NCBI RefSeq assembly: GCF_031755915.1
Contig: NC_083385.1
Location: 9,755,001 to 9,819,000, forward strand
Direction: 5' to 3'
Source: Ziziphus jujuba
Lineage: Eukaryota; Streptophyta; Magnoliopsida; Rosales; Rhamnaceae
Length of the DNA stretch: 64,000 bases
Shown here: piece after piece, positions 1 through 10,208 of the stretch
Numbering within the stretch: position 1 is the first letter of the stretch
How the letters are laid out: every line of letters begins with the position of its first letter
The notes under the pieces: generated by a model
What the model was told of the DNA's origin: nothing
Database searches by the model: none
Seen by the model: only the letters and a program-made list of their open reading frames with translations
Position numbers and translations under genes: made by a program

Positions 1-651
1 TTGATTACAAGCTTTTAAAGAGGCCTAAAGCATTTCCTAAAAATTGTTTAAACATTTTCGAAGGTAGCTTTTAAGGATCTTTGATTGCGGGTGTATATAG
101 CATTTTGTTAGGGTGTATGAAGAAATATCTTGCTTTATTTATCCTGACTCTTAGAAATGAAGGGGCCTCAACAGGTGAGCCCAATAGCAGGATTGGGCCA
201 TAGAGTACACACCATAGTCCATTAGAGGGGAGGCTGAGCCTCAAACGCCTCTACCCTACGTCCTGCAAATGGTACATGCAATTAATGGACCGGACAAATA
301 AGGCAATGTCCTTGACACGCGTCTGTCCCACGATACGGAAAAATCACGTGGGCATAAGGACGGGGTTGTCAGAGAAAGTTAAAAAGAAATCTATCCATGT
401 AACTAGAAGCAGTTATTCCAGTTTGATGGCCTCCGTCATAGTCAACGTCATGTTTCACCAACAAAATCCATTACCCAGTGTATCATTTAACACATAGATT
501 TTCTACCACTAAATACAATTTCGGAAACATCAAAAGGAAATTATGAAAACTGAAAAAAAAAAAAATAAATACAAATAAAAATGAAAAGGAACCGAAGGAT
601 AACGATTTATATATATAAATATATATATAAAATAATACTTTTTTAAAATGT
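1..651. other. Intergenic, no gene seen
   Basis: No supported gene. An open frame at 276-497 has no recognisable domain and no splice context. The last 120 bases are AT-rich (poly-A near 550, alternating AT near 610-630) and probably form the 3' flank of the minus-strand LRR gene that ends at 652. Confidence 0.6.
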
Positions 652-1926
652 TCAGGGAATTACTGGGCTAAAGCTTTTACACTCGGTGGATGATTTTTGC
701 TGACCGCCTTGACAGAAGAAGAAAATCTGAGGACACCTAATCAAGCAATTATCCGTCAGTCTCACATTCGCAGAGCCTGGTTTTAGCTCCATTAAAGGAC
801 TTGGTATAACTCCGAACAAGTAATTCCCACCAAGCAATAGCCTCACGAACGGCGACACACCTGACCCGGGCACAACAGCTTTAATGGCGTACTGGGTCGG
901 TATCATCCCCGTGAACTTGTTATTCTCCAGGGAGAGAGCCGAGAGCTTCGGCATGAAAGCGATGAAGGAAGGTAAAAGCCCTCGAAGGTCGTTGTTGCTA
1001 AGGTCTAAGGCTATGAGCGCGCTTTGGGTGGTAATAGAAATTGGGGATTGTATGAAGGATAATTGATTGAATGAGAGAGTGAGTTGTTGCAGAGATGGGT
1101 GGTTGAAGAGAATTGAAGGGACTGGACCACTGAGTCGGTTGTGACTCAGATCCATTACCTGCAAATTAACCAACATTTTTATGCTCCAAGGAATATTTCC
1201 TGTTAAGCTGTTGTTTCTCAAGGATATTTGAACCAGAGACGTCGGGAAATTTTGGGGAAGTTCGCCGGAAATGGCATTGTTGCTAGCGTCCAAGAAGTTA
1301 AGGTTTTTGAGAGAGGACAAATCGGGAAAATCGCCAACGAGCCTGTTGGATTGGAATTCGAGCCTATTCAATTTCGAGAGGCCGTTCAAACCTGGTGGAA
1401 TTGTGCCCTCGAGGTTGTTGTTGTCGAGGTACAGTTCCTCGAGATTGTAGAGGGAAGATATCGAGGTGGGTATTTTGCCGGAGAATGAGTTTCCCGACAG
1501 ACCGAGTCGACGGAGGTGAGTCAGGTTCGAGAACGAGTGGGGAATCGGACCGGAGAAGAAGTTGTTGGAGACGTCGAGGATTTCCAAGTAAGGGAGATTC
1601 CAGGTAGTGGAACTGGAAGAGAGCGACCCGGCATAACCCGCTTGGTCGAGAGTTAGTTCGGTGAGTCGACTCGTTCCGGCCGAGTCGATGAAATCGCACC
1701 TGAACCCGCACGTGAATTGCTCGCCGAAAAGATTGTCGCACGGGTCGACATTGAAGTCCCATGAACTCACGCACGAACCGGGACTCACTGAGCTAGAGTC
1801 TATTCCTTTTTTAAGCTCCTTCAAAACCTCTATATCCCCCCAGTAAGTCTTCGACTCTGCTCTGAGTAATAATAAACCTGCGACTAACACAAGCAGAAAA
1901 AATGCGGAGAAATTGCACGAACCCAT
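652..1926 (-). CDS. Secreted leucine-rich-repeat protein (At1g03440/At4g03010-like), no kinase
   Basis: Intronless 424-residue protein. It starts with a hydrophobic signal peptide (about residues 1-25), then an LRR N-cap with paired cysteines (SSWDFNVDPCDNLF, then FTCGFRC), then roughly ten plant-type repeats of the form LxxLxLxxNxxxGxIP (about 90-370), and ends in a Cys-rich cap (DNCLIRCPQIFFFCQGG). There is no C-terminal membrane helix and no kinase. Length, opening motif after the signal peptide (KTYWGDIEVLKELK) and the final SPVIP match the Arabidopsis LRR-family proteins At1g03440/At4g03010 as I remember them. Inferred location is the apoplast or cell wall; the ligand or partner is unknown. 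The start is the first Met before the signal peptide. A (GA)n tract lies about 320 bp upstream. Confidence 0.9.
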   Translation of the reverse strand: MGSCNFSAFFLLVLVAGLLLLRAESKTYWGDIEVLKELKKGIDSSSVSPGSCVSSWDFNVDPCDNLFGEQFTCGFRCDFIDSAGTSRLTELTLDQAGYAGSLSSSSTTWNLPYLEILDVSNNFFSGPIPHSFSNLTHLRRLGLSGNSFSGKIPTSISSLYNLEELYLDNNNLEGTIPPGLNGLSKLNRLEFQSNRLVGDFPDLSSLKNLNFLDASNNAISGELPQNFPTSLVQISLRNNSLTGNIPWSIKMLVNLQVMDLSHNRLSGPVPSILFNHPSLQQLTLSFNQLSFIQSPISITTQSALIALDLSNNDLRGLLPSFIAFMPKLSALSLENNKFTGMIPTQYAIKAVVPGSGVSPFVRLLLGGNYLFGVIPSPLMELKPGSANVRLTDNCLIRCPQIFFFCQGGQQKSSTECKSFSPVIP

Positions 1927-2238
1927 TTGTTATAGCGAGTACTTGTGCAACTTAGATTACTTATTGAGGGGTAGGAGAATAAAAGATGAAGTGAGTAGTA
2001 CAGCAAAGAACAGCCAGTTGATCAGGGCCGTTGATAGAGAATTTTGATGGTTAGGGAGAGAGAAATAGTACAATATAAAGTATGGAATGGCAGAAGGAGA
2101 AGACCCATGGCTTATTGAGCAGCTCTTTTACTTTCTTGGCTCAGAGAACTTTATGCTGAGTGGTTTCACGGGAACGTGTCAGAGCCTTCTCTATAATGCC
2201 TGTATTCAAATTTTTGGTTTTATGTTTTGGAACTTTTG

Positions 2239-2241
<3 letters not shown>

Positions 2242-2280
<39 letters not shown>
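2242..2280. repeat. (GA)n microsatellite
   Basis: About 19 uninterrupted GA units, roughly 320 bp upstream of the LRR gene start. On the LRR coding strand it reads (CT)n, a common plant promoter/5' UTR element and a likely length polymorphism. Confidence 0.95.
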
Positions 2281-2284
<4 letters not shown>

Positions 2285-3422
2285 CTGTTTGTGCACTATT
2301 GTTTGTCTTCGTGGCGACATCTGATTAAATAGGTCAGCGTGTTGGCCCAAGTAACTTGCTTATTGGTTTTTATTCTACGTCTTTTTCCATTATTTCTAGT
2401 TAGAGACATAAGAACCAAAAAAAAAAAAAAAAAAGAAGAGAGATAAAGGAGCATTAAAGAATTTCACCTTACGAATTCTGAATTATTGTGTACCGATCAT
2501 GAGAACGAAATATCTAGATCATATTGAAAAAAGAGTGGAGTATATATATCATTGCTTCGTAGTTCGTACATAGGTATTGTATTTTTTAAAAGTTAAATAG
2601 AGAATTTTTTTTTTTTTTTTTCTTGCAAGAAAGTCAGAATTTTTCTTTTCCCTATTGTACCAATTTACTACTTCGGATATGACAAACCAGATGCTAGTTC
2701 TCCAGTAAAAATTGCTGAAAGACGTCTGCTTTTACAATTTACTTAAGAGTAGTACCAGCATAAGTTTACAATCCAAATTATTTGATCATCCTACTTCCAA
2801 TAACAATTCGTAACGCACAAGGAAAGATTAGTGTTTGGCAATGAGAATCAAATGCCAGCACAGATTGCATACCCTGTAGAGTCGGTTGTTACAAAAAGAA
2901 CTTTAAATTGGTGATCTGGTAAAAGTTGGTGGGTTGAATTATGCTCTTTTCCATTACATCTAACAAACTTTGAAATTTAGCAAACTCTTTCTAAAAGGCC
3001 ACCCCATTTCTACAAAGCAGATTCTCATTTGGTGTTATCCAAGTTCTAACCACCCCTCATGCTCATGTTTAAAAATCCTTCTTATGTAAGACGAGCTCAA
3101 ATTATTATTTTCAAGTGTAACAAATCATTAGCCAAATATGGGTGTAAAAAAACGTTGATAAACCAAGAGGAAGGTTCTTAATTAAAGTACTACAGAATCC
3201 AATTCTTAATTTGTCATCTTGGTGGGGCTCTGATTCTATGGAGATTACTAAATAATTTAAGGTCCCTTCGAGAATCATAACTAAGCATGATTGGTCCACC
3301 AACTATTTGGATTTACTTGCAACCATTGGACCTCCGTTAGTATTTTTATCATCACCAATTCCCCACGAAGATTTCGAAAAGTGTGAACCGTCCTCAAAAG
3401 AATACTATGCTATGCATATTAC

Positions 3423-3659
3423 TTACCAGAAAAAAAAAAAAAAAAAATAAGAGTGAAAAATAAAAATACCATGCTCTCCAAGTTGGTCAAGGTTTGGCCA
3501 ATTACTTGGAGAGTCTACAGAATTACCGAATAGAAGACAAGTTTCATTTCTATTCGTACTGGTGTGGCCCTGCACTTCTCTGTAGAATTTTGCCTCAATT
3601 TCATCATATTCATTCAGTTTTCTTGCGAGGTCAAACCCCATTTCCAAGTAGGCGATCAC
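3423..3659 (-). pseudogene. Orphan coding-like frame, possible gene fragment
   Basis: A minus-strand frame of about 70 residues (first ATG near 3642) with protein-like composition (MGFDLARKLNEYDEIEAKFY...), followed by a plausible donor (GAGCATG then GTATTT) and a poly-T run. An in-frame stop lies just upstream and I see no acceptor that would join it to other coding sequence. I do not recognise a family. It may be a relic exon, an independent small gene, or chance. Confidence 0.2.
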
Positions 3660-4087
3660 GGTAAAGTGTCAAATAAGATGAGGAAAAATCAGACAAAACC
3701 AACCCGCAATGTGATTTCGATTAGACGTTTCCAATAAAAATGCTGCCTCTGCAATTTAATTGGACCTAGCTATTAATTTTGTTTTTCATCTAGAAGTATC
3801 TACAAATCTGATCCTATTAATTTTGAGAGCAGATTAATAACAGTGGAAACCAAAATAAATTACTATTCCAGCTTCAGACAGAAACCACCAATTCTAATAG
3901 TTACCAAGAGATGCAGCGCAAGGTAAAATAATAGTTTAAAATAATATAGATTTGGACAAAACAGAGGATCAACCCAAAACAGTCGGAGTTGGAAAGAAAC
4001 ATAATCATCCGTAGAAAGTAAAAGGCGAGTTCAAAATGGTAGAAAGTTGCTATAAGCTATCATGCTTTTATATATACATTATAAACT

Positions 4088-4262
4088 ATTTTTTTGTTTT
4101 TTTTTGGGCTATGAAAAAAAGATGTCTCCCGGTAGTATCATAGTCATCAGTTGGTAGTGCACCACACGACATTGCGGCATGTGACCATCTAGGCAATAAC
4201 GGAGCTTATCAAGACTCGAACCTCAACTCCCGGACTTGCAGGCGAAGGTTGAGCGGCTTTCC
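4088..4262 (-). mobile_element. SINE-like element (tRNA-derived) with poly-A tail
   Basis: On the minus strand a box-B-like element (GAGGTTCGAGTCTTG) sits about 30 nt downstream of a box-A-like stretch (CCGCTCAACCTTCG), followed by about 110 nt of unique sequence and a terminal CATAGCCC-poly(A) at 4088-4107. This is the architecture of plant tRNA-derived SINEs. I did not find clear target-site duplications, so the ends are approximate. It lies just downstream of the EMB1967-like stop codon, possibly in its 3' UTR. Confidence 0.5.
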
Positions 4263-4464
4263 ATCTTTTAAAAGAAGGATCAATACGGACGTGGAAAACA
4301 AGCAATTACTGTACATTTCTAAAGTCTTTTTTCGCTTGAAGCCTTACATTCTATAACAGGTAGTAAGAGATGCTAACGAAAGAAGGGTGAATATAAGAGA
4401 CTAACACACAAGTTATAAAAGAAAATTTGAACAAAAATGAATATCACCTGTTGAGAGAATCTCT

Positions 4465-7400
4465 CTATTCATGGTTTCCCTTGGGTGACCATTGGAAGTT
4501 TGTATGCTTCTCTTGGCTATTTTTGGAAATGTTTGCAAGATAATTCATCACAGATTTGAGATTCATCTCAAAAACAAACGACATTCCTCTTATCTGAAAA
4601 AAATAGCATTCCATAAACCAACGCGCTACTGAGGAAAATTTGCATGAAACAAAGCATACCATAACAGTATCAGTTATTGCAGAATTAGATATGGCCATTT
4701 ACCTCAATCAAACTACTTGAATAAAGACTCAGAAGCTGTCCATTGGCGACTTCTTTGCCATTCAAAAATATTGGACTCTTCCCAATATTTTTCAGAAAGA
4801 ATGAACCATCTCCTTCCATCTTTATAAGAGCCTAGCAGAACAATTAACAGTAGTCATAATACACTTATTCTCAAATTGCAGAACCAAACTTCTAGAAAGG
4901 CATATAATAACGGCCAAAAAAATAATTGGGCACTCCCTTTGTTTGTTTTATTCTTTTGCAAAAGGATGTAATTGGAAAAACCAGTACAAGAGTGCTGGCA
5001 CTCTAAATTACATAACGAGCTCCTTGGCCTTCTATAAATATTAAGTTATTAACTATATAATGAATTGGACTATTCATTTTCTGGTATGGTATATAAATGC
5101 TTATTCATTTCTCTTTGTTATACTCATCTTACAATTAAGTAACAAGAATTTGACGAATTCAGGAGTGGGCTTACAAAAAAACCCATATCTGCTTCAATGC
5201 GATTCCCATTGGAATCCATGTATAAAAGAAAAAGTTGGAGGTTTATACATATGGTATCAAAAGATTCATAACACAACAAACTTCTGAGCTGCCACCTATC
5301 AGTAAGGTAAGCATGCAAAGATATGTCAGAAATCTGAGATAAAGCCTACCTGCTTTCTGGATATTTTGTTAGCTCGTCCTTCCTTTCCCAAGTCAATGTC
5401 AACTTCATTCTCTTCTGTAGCTCTACCAAGTATGACCTATAAAGTAGAAAGCAGATGCATTAAGAAAGGAAGCAGAAGCACATAATCATGAAGATTGATA
5501 ACTATTACAAGTGAAATCCTTGCCAAACAAGGAAAACTAGTAAATTACATTCAGTAGATAATAATGCTAAATACCTTCTACTTGGAAATTTTTTTTTTTT
5601 TTTTGGGTAAATATATCTAGTTGGAAATTAAAAATGTTTTTAGACCATAATGGTAGATCCTCAACCAATCAGAGCTAATCCAAATATATATAAAAAAGGC
5701 CAAACTTTAAGAATGTACCTCAGTTTTCCTAATATATTGCTTTAGATGGCGGCCATATAATATGGCAAATGCATTTCGAGATGCAATGGCTCTTTGCATA
5801 GATGATCGTGCACACTGTTCCAACCTAATGATTCTCCTTTTAGTTTCCTCATGTTGATACCTTAAAACTACAAATTACAGGAAGAACATCAAAATAAAAC
5901 TTATAATAGCAAACGCTATACTTTCATCTCATAAAGAAGTATATCCTGACAGTGATTGGCTAATTGATCCTCTTATCAAATGTATAAAAATGTCAGAAAT
6001 TCAATAGACAATAGAAAATAAAATAAAAATGTATCTAACATCAAAATCAATTACCTTCTTTACTGACATATGGATCCTCATCATCTGGACATAAATCCAT
6101 CTCAAGTATCTGGAAAGATAATATCACTATATTATAGGAGTAATCTACGAGAATTAAAGTTGAGAAGAGTGATAATTAATTACACCTATACGGATATACT
6201 TATAAGTCTACCATTGTTTCAATATCGGAGAAATATGGAACATTGTGAATATCACCATCAAATCCATCCTCAGATTCTTTCCTGTCTAATGCTGAAGAAT
6301 TTGCTTCTGCTTCCATAAATGCTGCATTAGTAGAACATGGCTCTGTAGATATGAGTGCTGTATTTATTTCCTGTTTACAGCCATCAGTTTCAGTAAAAGA
6401 TTTTTATAAGACCACAATGGACAAATATGCTTTGTACAACTACTGAGCATCCACAGTCAAACATCTATAACCTCTTTTATGAGCACTTGATTGGCAGTAG
6501 ACTTGGGAGTTCCATGTGCTGATCTGCATTGACTTAAATCAGCAGCAAAATTGTTAGCATGTTTTAAGACTGGAACTAGACAGTTGCCATCAGGAAGCTC
6601 ACGTTTTACTGCACAACTGACAAGTGTGTTGTTTGCCCTGGTTTTTGGGGTCGCATTCTGAAGAGCTAGAAAAGACTGAACATGGCTTTCTTCTTTCTTC
6701 AAGCTTGTAATATCTTGCTTGCTATGCTTTTGGTTCATAGGGAAAGAAGCTGGATCACTAGCCACTGTAGATATAGGATGGTGTATATTGTCATTGCACG
6801 GGATTTCTGGGTCCTCAGTATTTAATGTGCATTCCATCATTTCATCATGAAGTTCTGAAGGAGGATTCTCCACAGATTTAAATGATGAAATATTGACTTC
6901 AGAACAACAAATACTATGCTGATCCCCATCGCCAAAGTGAAGCAGTTCAGAAGTGGCATCCATCCCAGCAGCAGACACATCGTCAGAAACAACATGGTAT
7001 ATGTTTGTATCCAACGTTTGAGCGCCACATACAGTGGGTACATCATCTTCATGCATATCTTTGGGAGAACTCAACAGAAGTGAATTGACACTCTCATCAC
7101 AAGACTTGTCTATTGTGTTCTTGCCATCTACATCCATGAAGAAAGGCTCATTTTCACTTGTAAGGTCCAAAAGAGAATCTGAAATATAAGCAAAATCAGT
7201 TGACCTATTTACTTCGTCATGCCCTTCTTTGTCCTCCAAAATTAACTGAGAGTGATCAACATCATATCCAGATGCACTTACTTCATTGGCCTCTACATCA
7301 TCGGGGGGATTCGTCAACTTGTCTTCAACATTCTGACCTTTGTCCTCAAGACCAACATCAATTGGCATTTCAGGTGCCGGAATGTCCTCTATTGTTTTCC

Positions 7401-8422
7401 AAAGAGGCAGCAGCACATGAGATTGCCCGGCATCCTCACCATCTGAGCAATTCCCAAAATCAACTAAATTATCCTCCAAACTTCGTAAACCTTTCTCTGC
7501 AATATTGTTCTTCATATTATGCTCGAGATTGTCTTCTGCAGAACCTCTGGCTGACAAGGAAGCGATCTTCGGATGATGATTTCGAAGTATACGATCATCC
7601 ACCGAATTGCCAATGGCTTTTCCAGAAACATCTCTCCTTGTGTGCAGAGGAACATGATCCACAATATTTATACCTCTTTCTGAGAATTCAAAATAGCTTC
7701 CAACATGATGTCCAACCATACAATTTCCATCTAAAACCTCATTACCAACCGCCACATGGTCTCCACAATCACCTCCACGGCCGACACATCCATTATTCAC
7801 ATTATTCGATGCATTGAGAAAACTCAAATCGAAAGAACTAGAAGAGCACGTTCTCTTTTGCCTCGAATAGTAAAGCCTGCGGATGCTTTCGGATTTTCGC
7901 TTGGCGGAGATTCCGACATTTTCTTTTGGTATACCAAATCGATTAGATTTGGAAAGCTCAAATTCGACCATGCGAGATGAAGCTTCAGCTGAGATATCAG
8001 CGTCGTAGAGGAGAGAGTGCCACCGCTCTCGCAATTCACGAACCGTAAATTTGCGCGAGAATCGAACCGCACCTTTGGCAAGTGCTTCGAGAGAAGCACC
8101 TGCCTGTGAATGTCAAAACACATAAATTTTAATAAGCTAATCGCTAATATGCTCCAGGACAGTATTTAAAAATTCCTGATTTTAAAAATTATCAAAAACA
8201 CACACAATACAGCAAAGAAGAAAACAACCAAATGAGGAAAAAGCGAATTGCTCGTACAAGATTAATTTCAGAATTACAGAATTAGATGAGTATAAAACAG
8301 GATTAAATTAGATTACACAGCGGAATTGTGTCTGAAAAATTGAAAAAGAGTACCTCGACAGCGTTCTTCAGCAAAAGATCGTCTTCGGGATTCCATGGAG
8401 GTACCGATGCAACTGCAGCCAT
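4465..8422 (-). CDS. EMB1967: Microspherule N-domain plus FHA-domain nuclear protein
   Basis: Eight exons, minus strand: 8422-8354, 8103-6472, 6370-6212, 6109-6055, 5867-5719, 5436-5350, 4831-4703, 4593-4465, giving 802 residues with every junction in phase. Residues about 8-77 form the MCRS N-terminal domain (PPWNPEDDLLLKNAVE, then FTVRELRERWHSLLYD). A long acidic, low-complexity middle is encoded by the large exon 2. The conserved FSDIETMILEMDLCPDD motif precedes a C-terminal FHA domain (about 688-790) with GR, ISRKQ and FLNGKEV core residues for phosphothreonine binding. The animal relative MCRS1 is a subunit of the INO80 and NSL chromatin complexes; the Arabidopsis relative is EMB1967 (embryo-defective). 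A nuclear chromatin role is inferred from the family. Intron 5 carries a small poly-A insertion. Confidence 0.9.
5578..5629 (-). repeat. Mini poly-A insertion flanked by 13-bp direct repeats
   Basis: Direct repeats ctacttggaaatt (5578-5590) and ctagttggaaatt (5617-5629) flank a poly-T run followed by gggtaaatatat. Read on the minus strand, this is a short segment ending TTTACCC, then poly-A. It lies within an intron of the EMB1967-like gene. Confidence 0.6.
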
Positions 8423-9285
8423 CGCCAAATTTCAAAGGAAAAAAAAGAAAAAAAAAAAGTGAATTAAAATAATTTAAGGAGATTCGTGCAGTAAATTCGA
8501 AAATTCACAAGGGATCTCCATGGAAATGGGATTTGCTATGATATGGGACTGTTAGGAGGAGCTCATAAAAGTGTGAACCACACAGATTCACTCCCAACGG
8601 AAAAAACAAGGCTTTTCAAACACGCGGGTACGTTTTCCTGCCTCCTTGATATCTTCTGCTGATATTGCTGTGTATCTTTTTTTTTTTCTTTTTTTTCAAA
8701 AATAAAAAATAAAATTGGGGCATAATATGGTAACTGGTGAGGGAGATATTCTTTTTTTTTTTCTTTATATATTCCAACCCCTATAAAAAGTGTGTGTGTA
8801 TATATATATATATATATATTTTTTTTTTTTAAAAAAAAAAATTAAAACGGTTTTTTTTTAAAAAATTACAAATGTTTTAATTTTTTTTAAATGTTTTAAT
8901 TACAAATCTTTTTCTATAATATTTTTTTCCCTCAAGTTTTATTGCTTTGGAGACATCCAGAAACCATTGGCTTTTGCATATATTTTGCGTCTTGTTTATA
9001 TCCTTGCTTGAGCTTGGTTTTTGTCATATAGCAAGGATATGTATATATGAATGGTATTACTAGCGAAACAAGGCAAATAAAATGTGGGGCACTACTATAT
9101 AACTTTGCAGCACTTGTTGGGTGTATAAAACGATTTAAGTTGTATGTGCGTTAATATTTTTATTTTTTTTTACTTCGATATATAACAATATATAGGAGAT
9201 GAAAATTCAATCTAGCAGCTGCATTGATCATTTTAATTATTTAGGAAAATATATAAGAGACAATAATATAAAGTATGAAAGAAAA

Positions 9286-9335
9286 ACATTCTATGTATTT
9301 TCACCAAGAAAAAAAAAAAACATTCTATGTATTTT
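9286..9335 (+). repeat. Mini poly-A insertion flanked by 16-bp direct repeats
   Basis: The 16-bp sequence acattctatgtatttt occurs at 9286-9301 and again at 9320-9335, separated by caccaag plus an A run. This looks like a target-site duplication around a tiny poly-A-terminated insert. Confidence 0.65.
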
Positions 9336-9440
9336 TGTCTCAGACACATTAATATAAACTTAAATGATTCCAGATTAATTTAAGGACAAGATTTTAATAA
9401 GTAGATATGGGAAAGAAAAAGCAAATTATTGTAAAAGTAT

Positions 9441-9765
9441 TTTTCATTAAAGAATGACAATAAAGTTTAATTTACCAAAAAAAAGAGGGGAAAAAAGAGA
9501 CAATAATGTAAGGGAGAATGCCGCTGCTGATGGATCCCGCCCAGGTCAAGGGCGGTCTCTTTTATCTTAGTTATAAGCTAGCTACCTTTAATTGCGTTAT
9601 TTTAACAAAAAAAATAATAAAAATAAAATAAAATAAAGTGAATTATTCAAAAAAAAAATTTTCATTAAAGAATGACAATAATGTTTAATTCACCCCGACC
9701 AAAAAAAAAAAAAAAAAAAAAGAAGAAGAAGACAATAATGTATAAGTTATAAAGCTAGCTAGCGT
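9441..9765. repeat. Imperfect local duplication, offset about 218 bp
   Basis: The segment ttttcattaaagaatgacaa... at 9441-9476 recurs at 9659-9694. The following agacaataatgta recurs (9498-9510 and 9730-9742), as does agttataa-(a)gctagcta (9569-9584 and about 9745-9760). The left copy carries about 58 bp (9511-9568, including the GC-richer cccgcccaggtcaagggcgg) that the right copy lacks. Confidence 0.65.
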
Positions 9766-10208
9766 TGTGCTAATAGGCTTGGCATAAGGCTTGTTACACC
9801 ACATTATTAGAAGTTCGTTTCTTTTTTTTTTTTTTTTTTTTTTTTGTAAAATATCCATTTTAGCTCGCTAAAAACAAAAATTCGTATTAATCTGAACCTA
9901 TCATTTATATAACCAGATTAAAAGAATCTTTTTTTCCAATCCATATAAAAGGGAATAAAACACAACTAATTAAAGCAAATTAAAAACCAGTAGAATAACT
10001 AAAAGAAGGATCCGAAATCCATCACGCCCATATATTAGTCGAGAGAGCAAATATATATATTGTTTAATTAGATAGCACATATGCATCACTATGATAGCCA
10101 TTTTTTTATATGTATCAAACACTAAGATAGCATTGTAGCTGGAATATATATATATATATATATATATATACTTCTGAATCGGAAAAGAGGCAGCTACTTG
10201 CCACTTGT

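Larger units (their letters stand above)
1927..4464. other. Intergenic between LRR gene and EMB1967-like gene
   Basis: Holds the promoter and 5' UTR of the LRR gene (first few hundred bases), a (GA)n microsatellite, several poly-A/T runs (2418-2435, 2607-2622, 3430-3447), an orphan minus-strand reading frame at 3423-3659, and a SINE-like element at 4088-4262. No convincing intact gene. Confidence 0.55.
8423..10208. other. Intergenic, EMB1967-like promoter and TM6 3' flank
   Basis: Divided between the 5' flank of the EMB1967-like gene and the 3' flank of TM6. Contains poly-T runs, an alternating TG/TA tract (8790-8820), a poly-A mini-insertion (9286-9335), a local duplication (9441-9765) and an AT microsatellite (10143-10170). 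No gene seen. Confidence 0.6.

Noticed and set aside
1228..1774. Plus- and minus-strand frames of 70-136 codons inside the LRR gene
   Set aside because: Alternative frames of the LRR coding sequence, which reads cleanly on the minus strand.
4199..4260. Possible tRNA gene on the minus strand (GGTTCGAGTC)
   Set aside because: Only the box-B-like part fits; there is no acceptor stem or full cloverleaf, so a SINE is the better reading.
7200..7817. 205-codon plus-strand open frame
   Set aside because: Antisense to the large exon 2 of the EMB1967-like gene; composition (His/Gln/Leu) is the shadow of its acidic coding strand.
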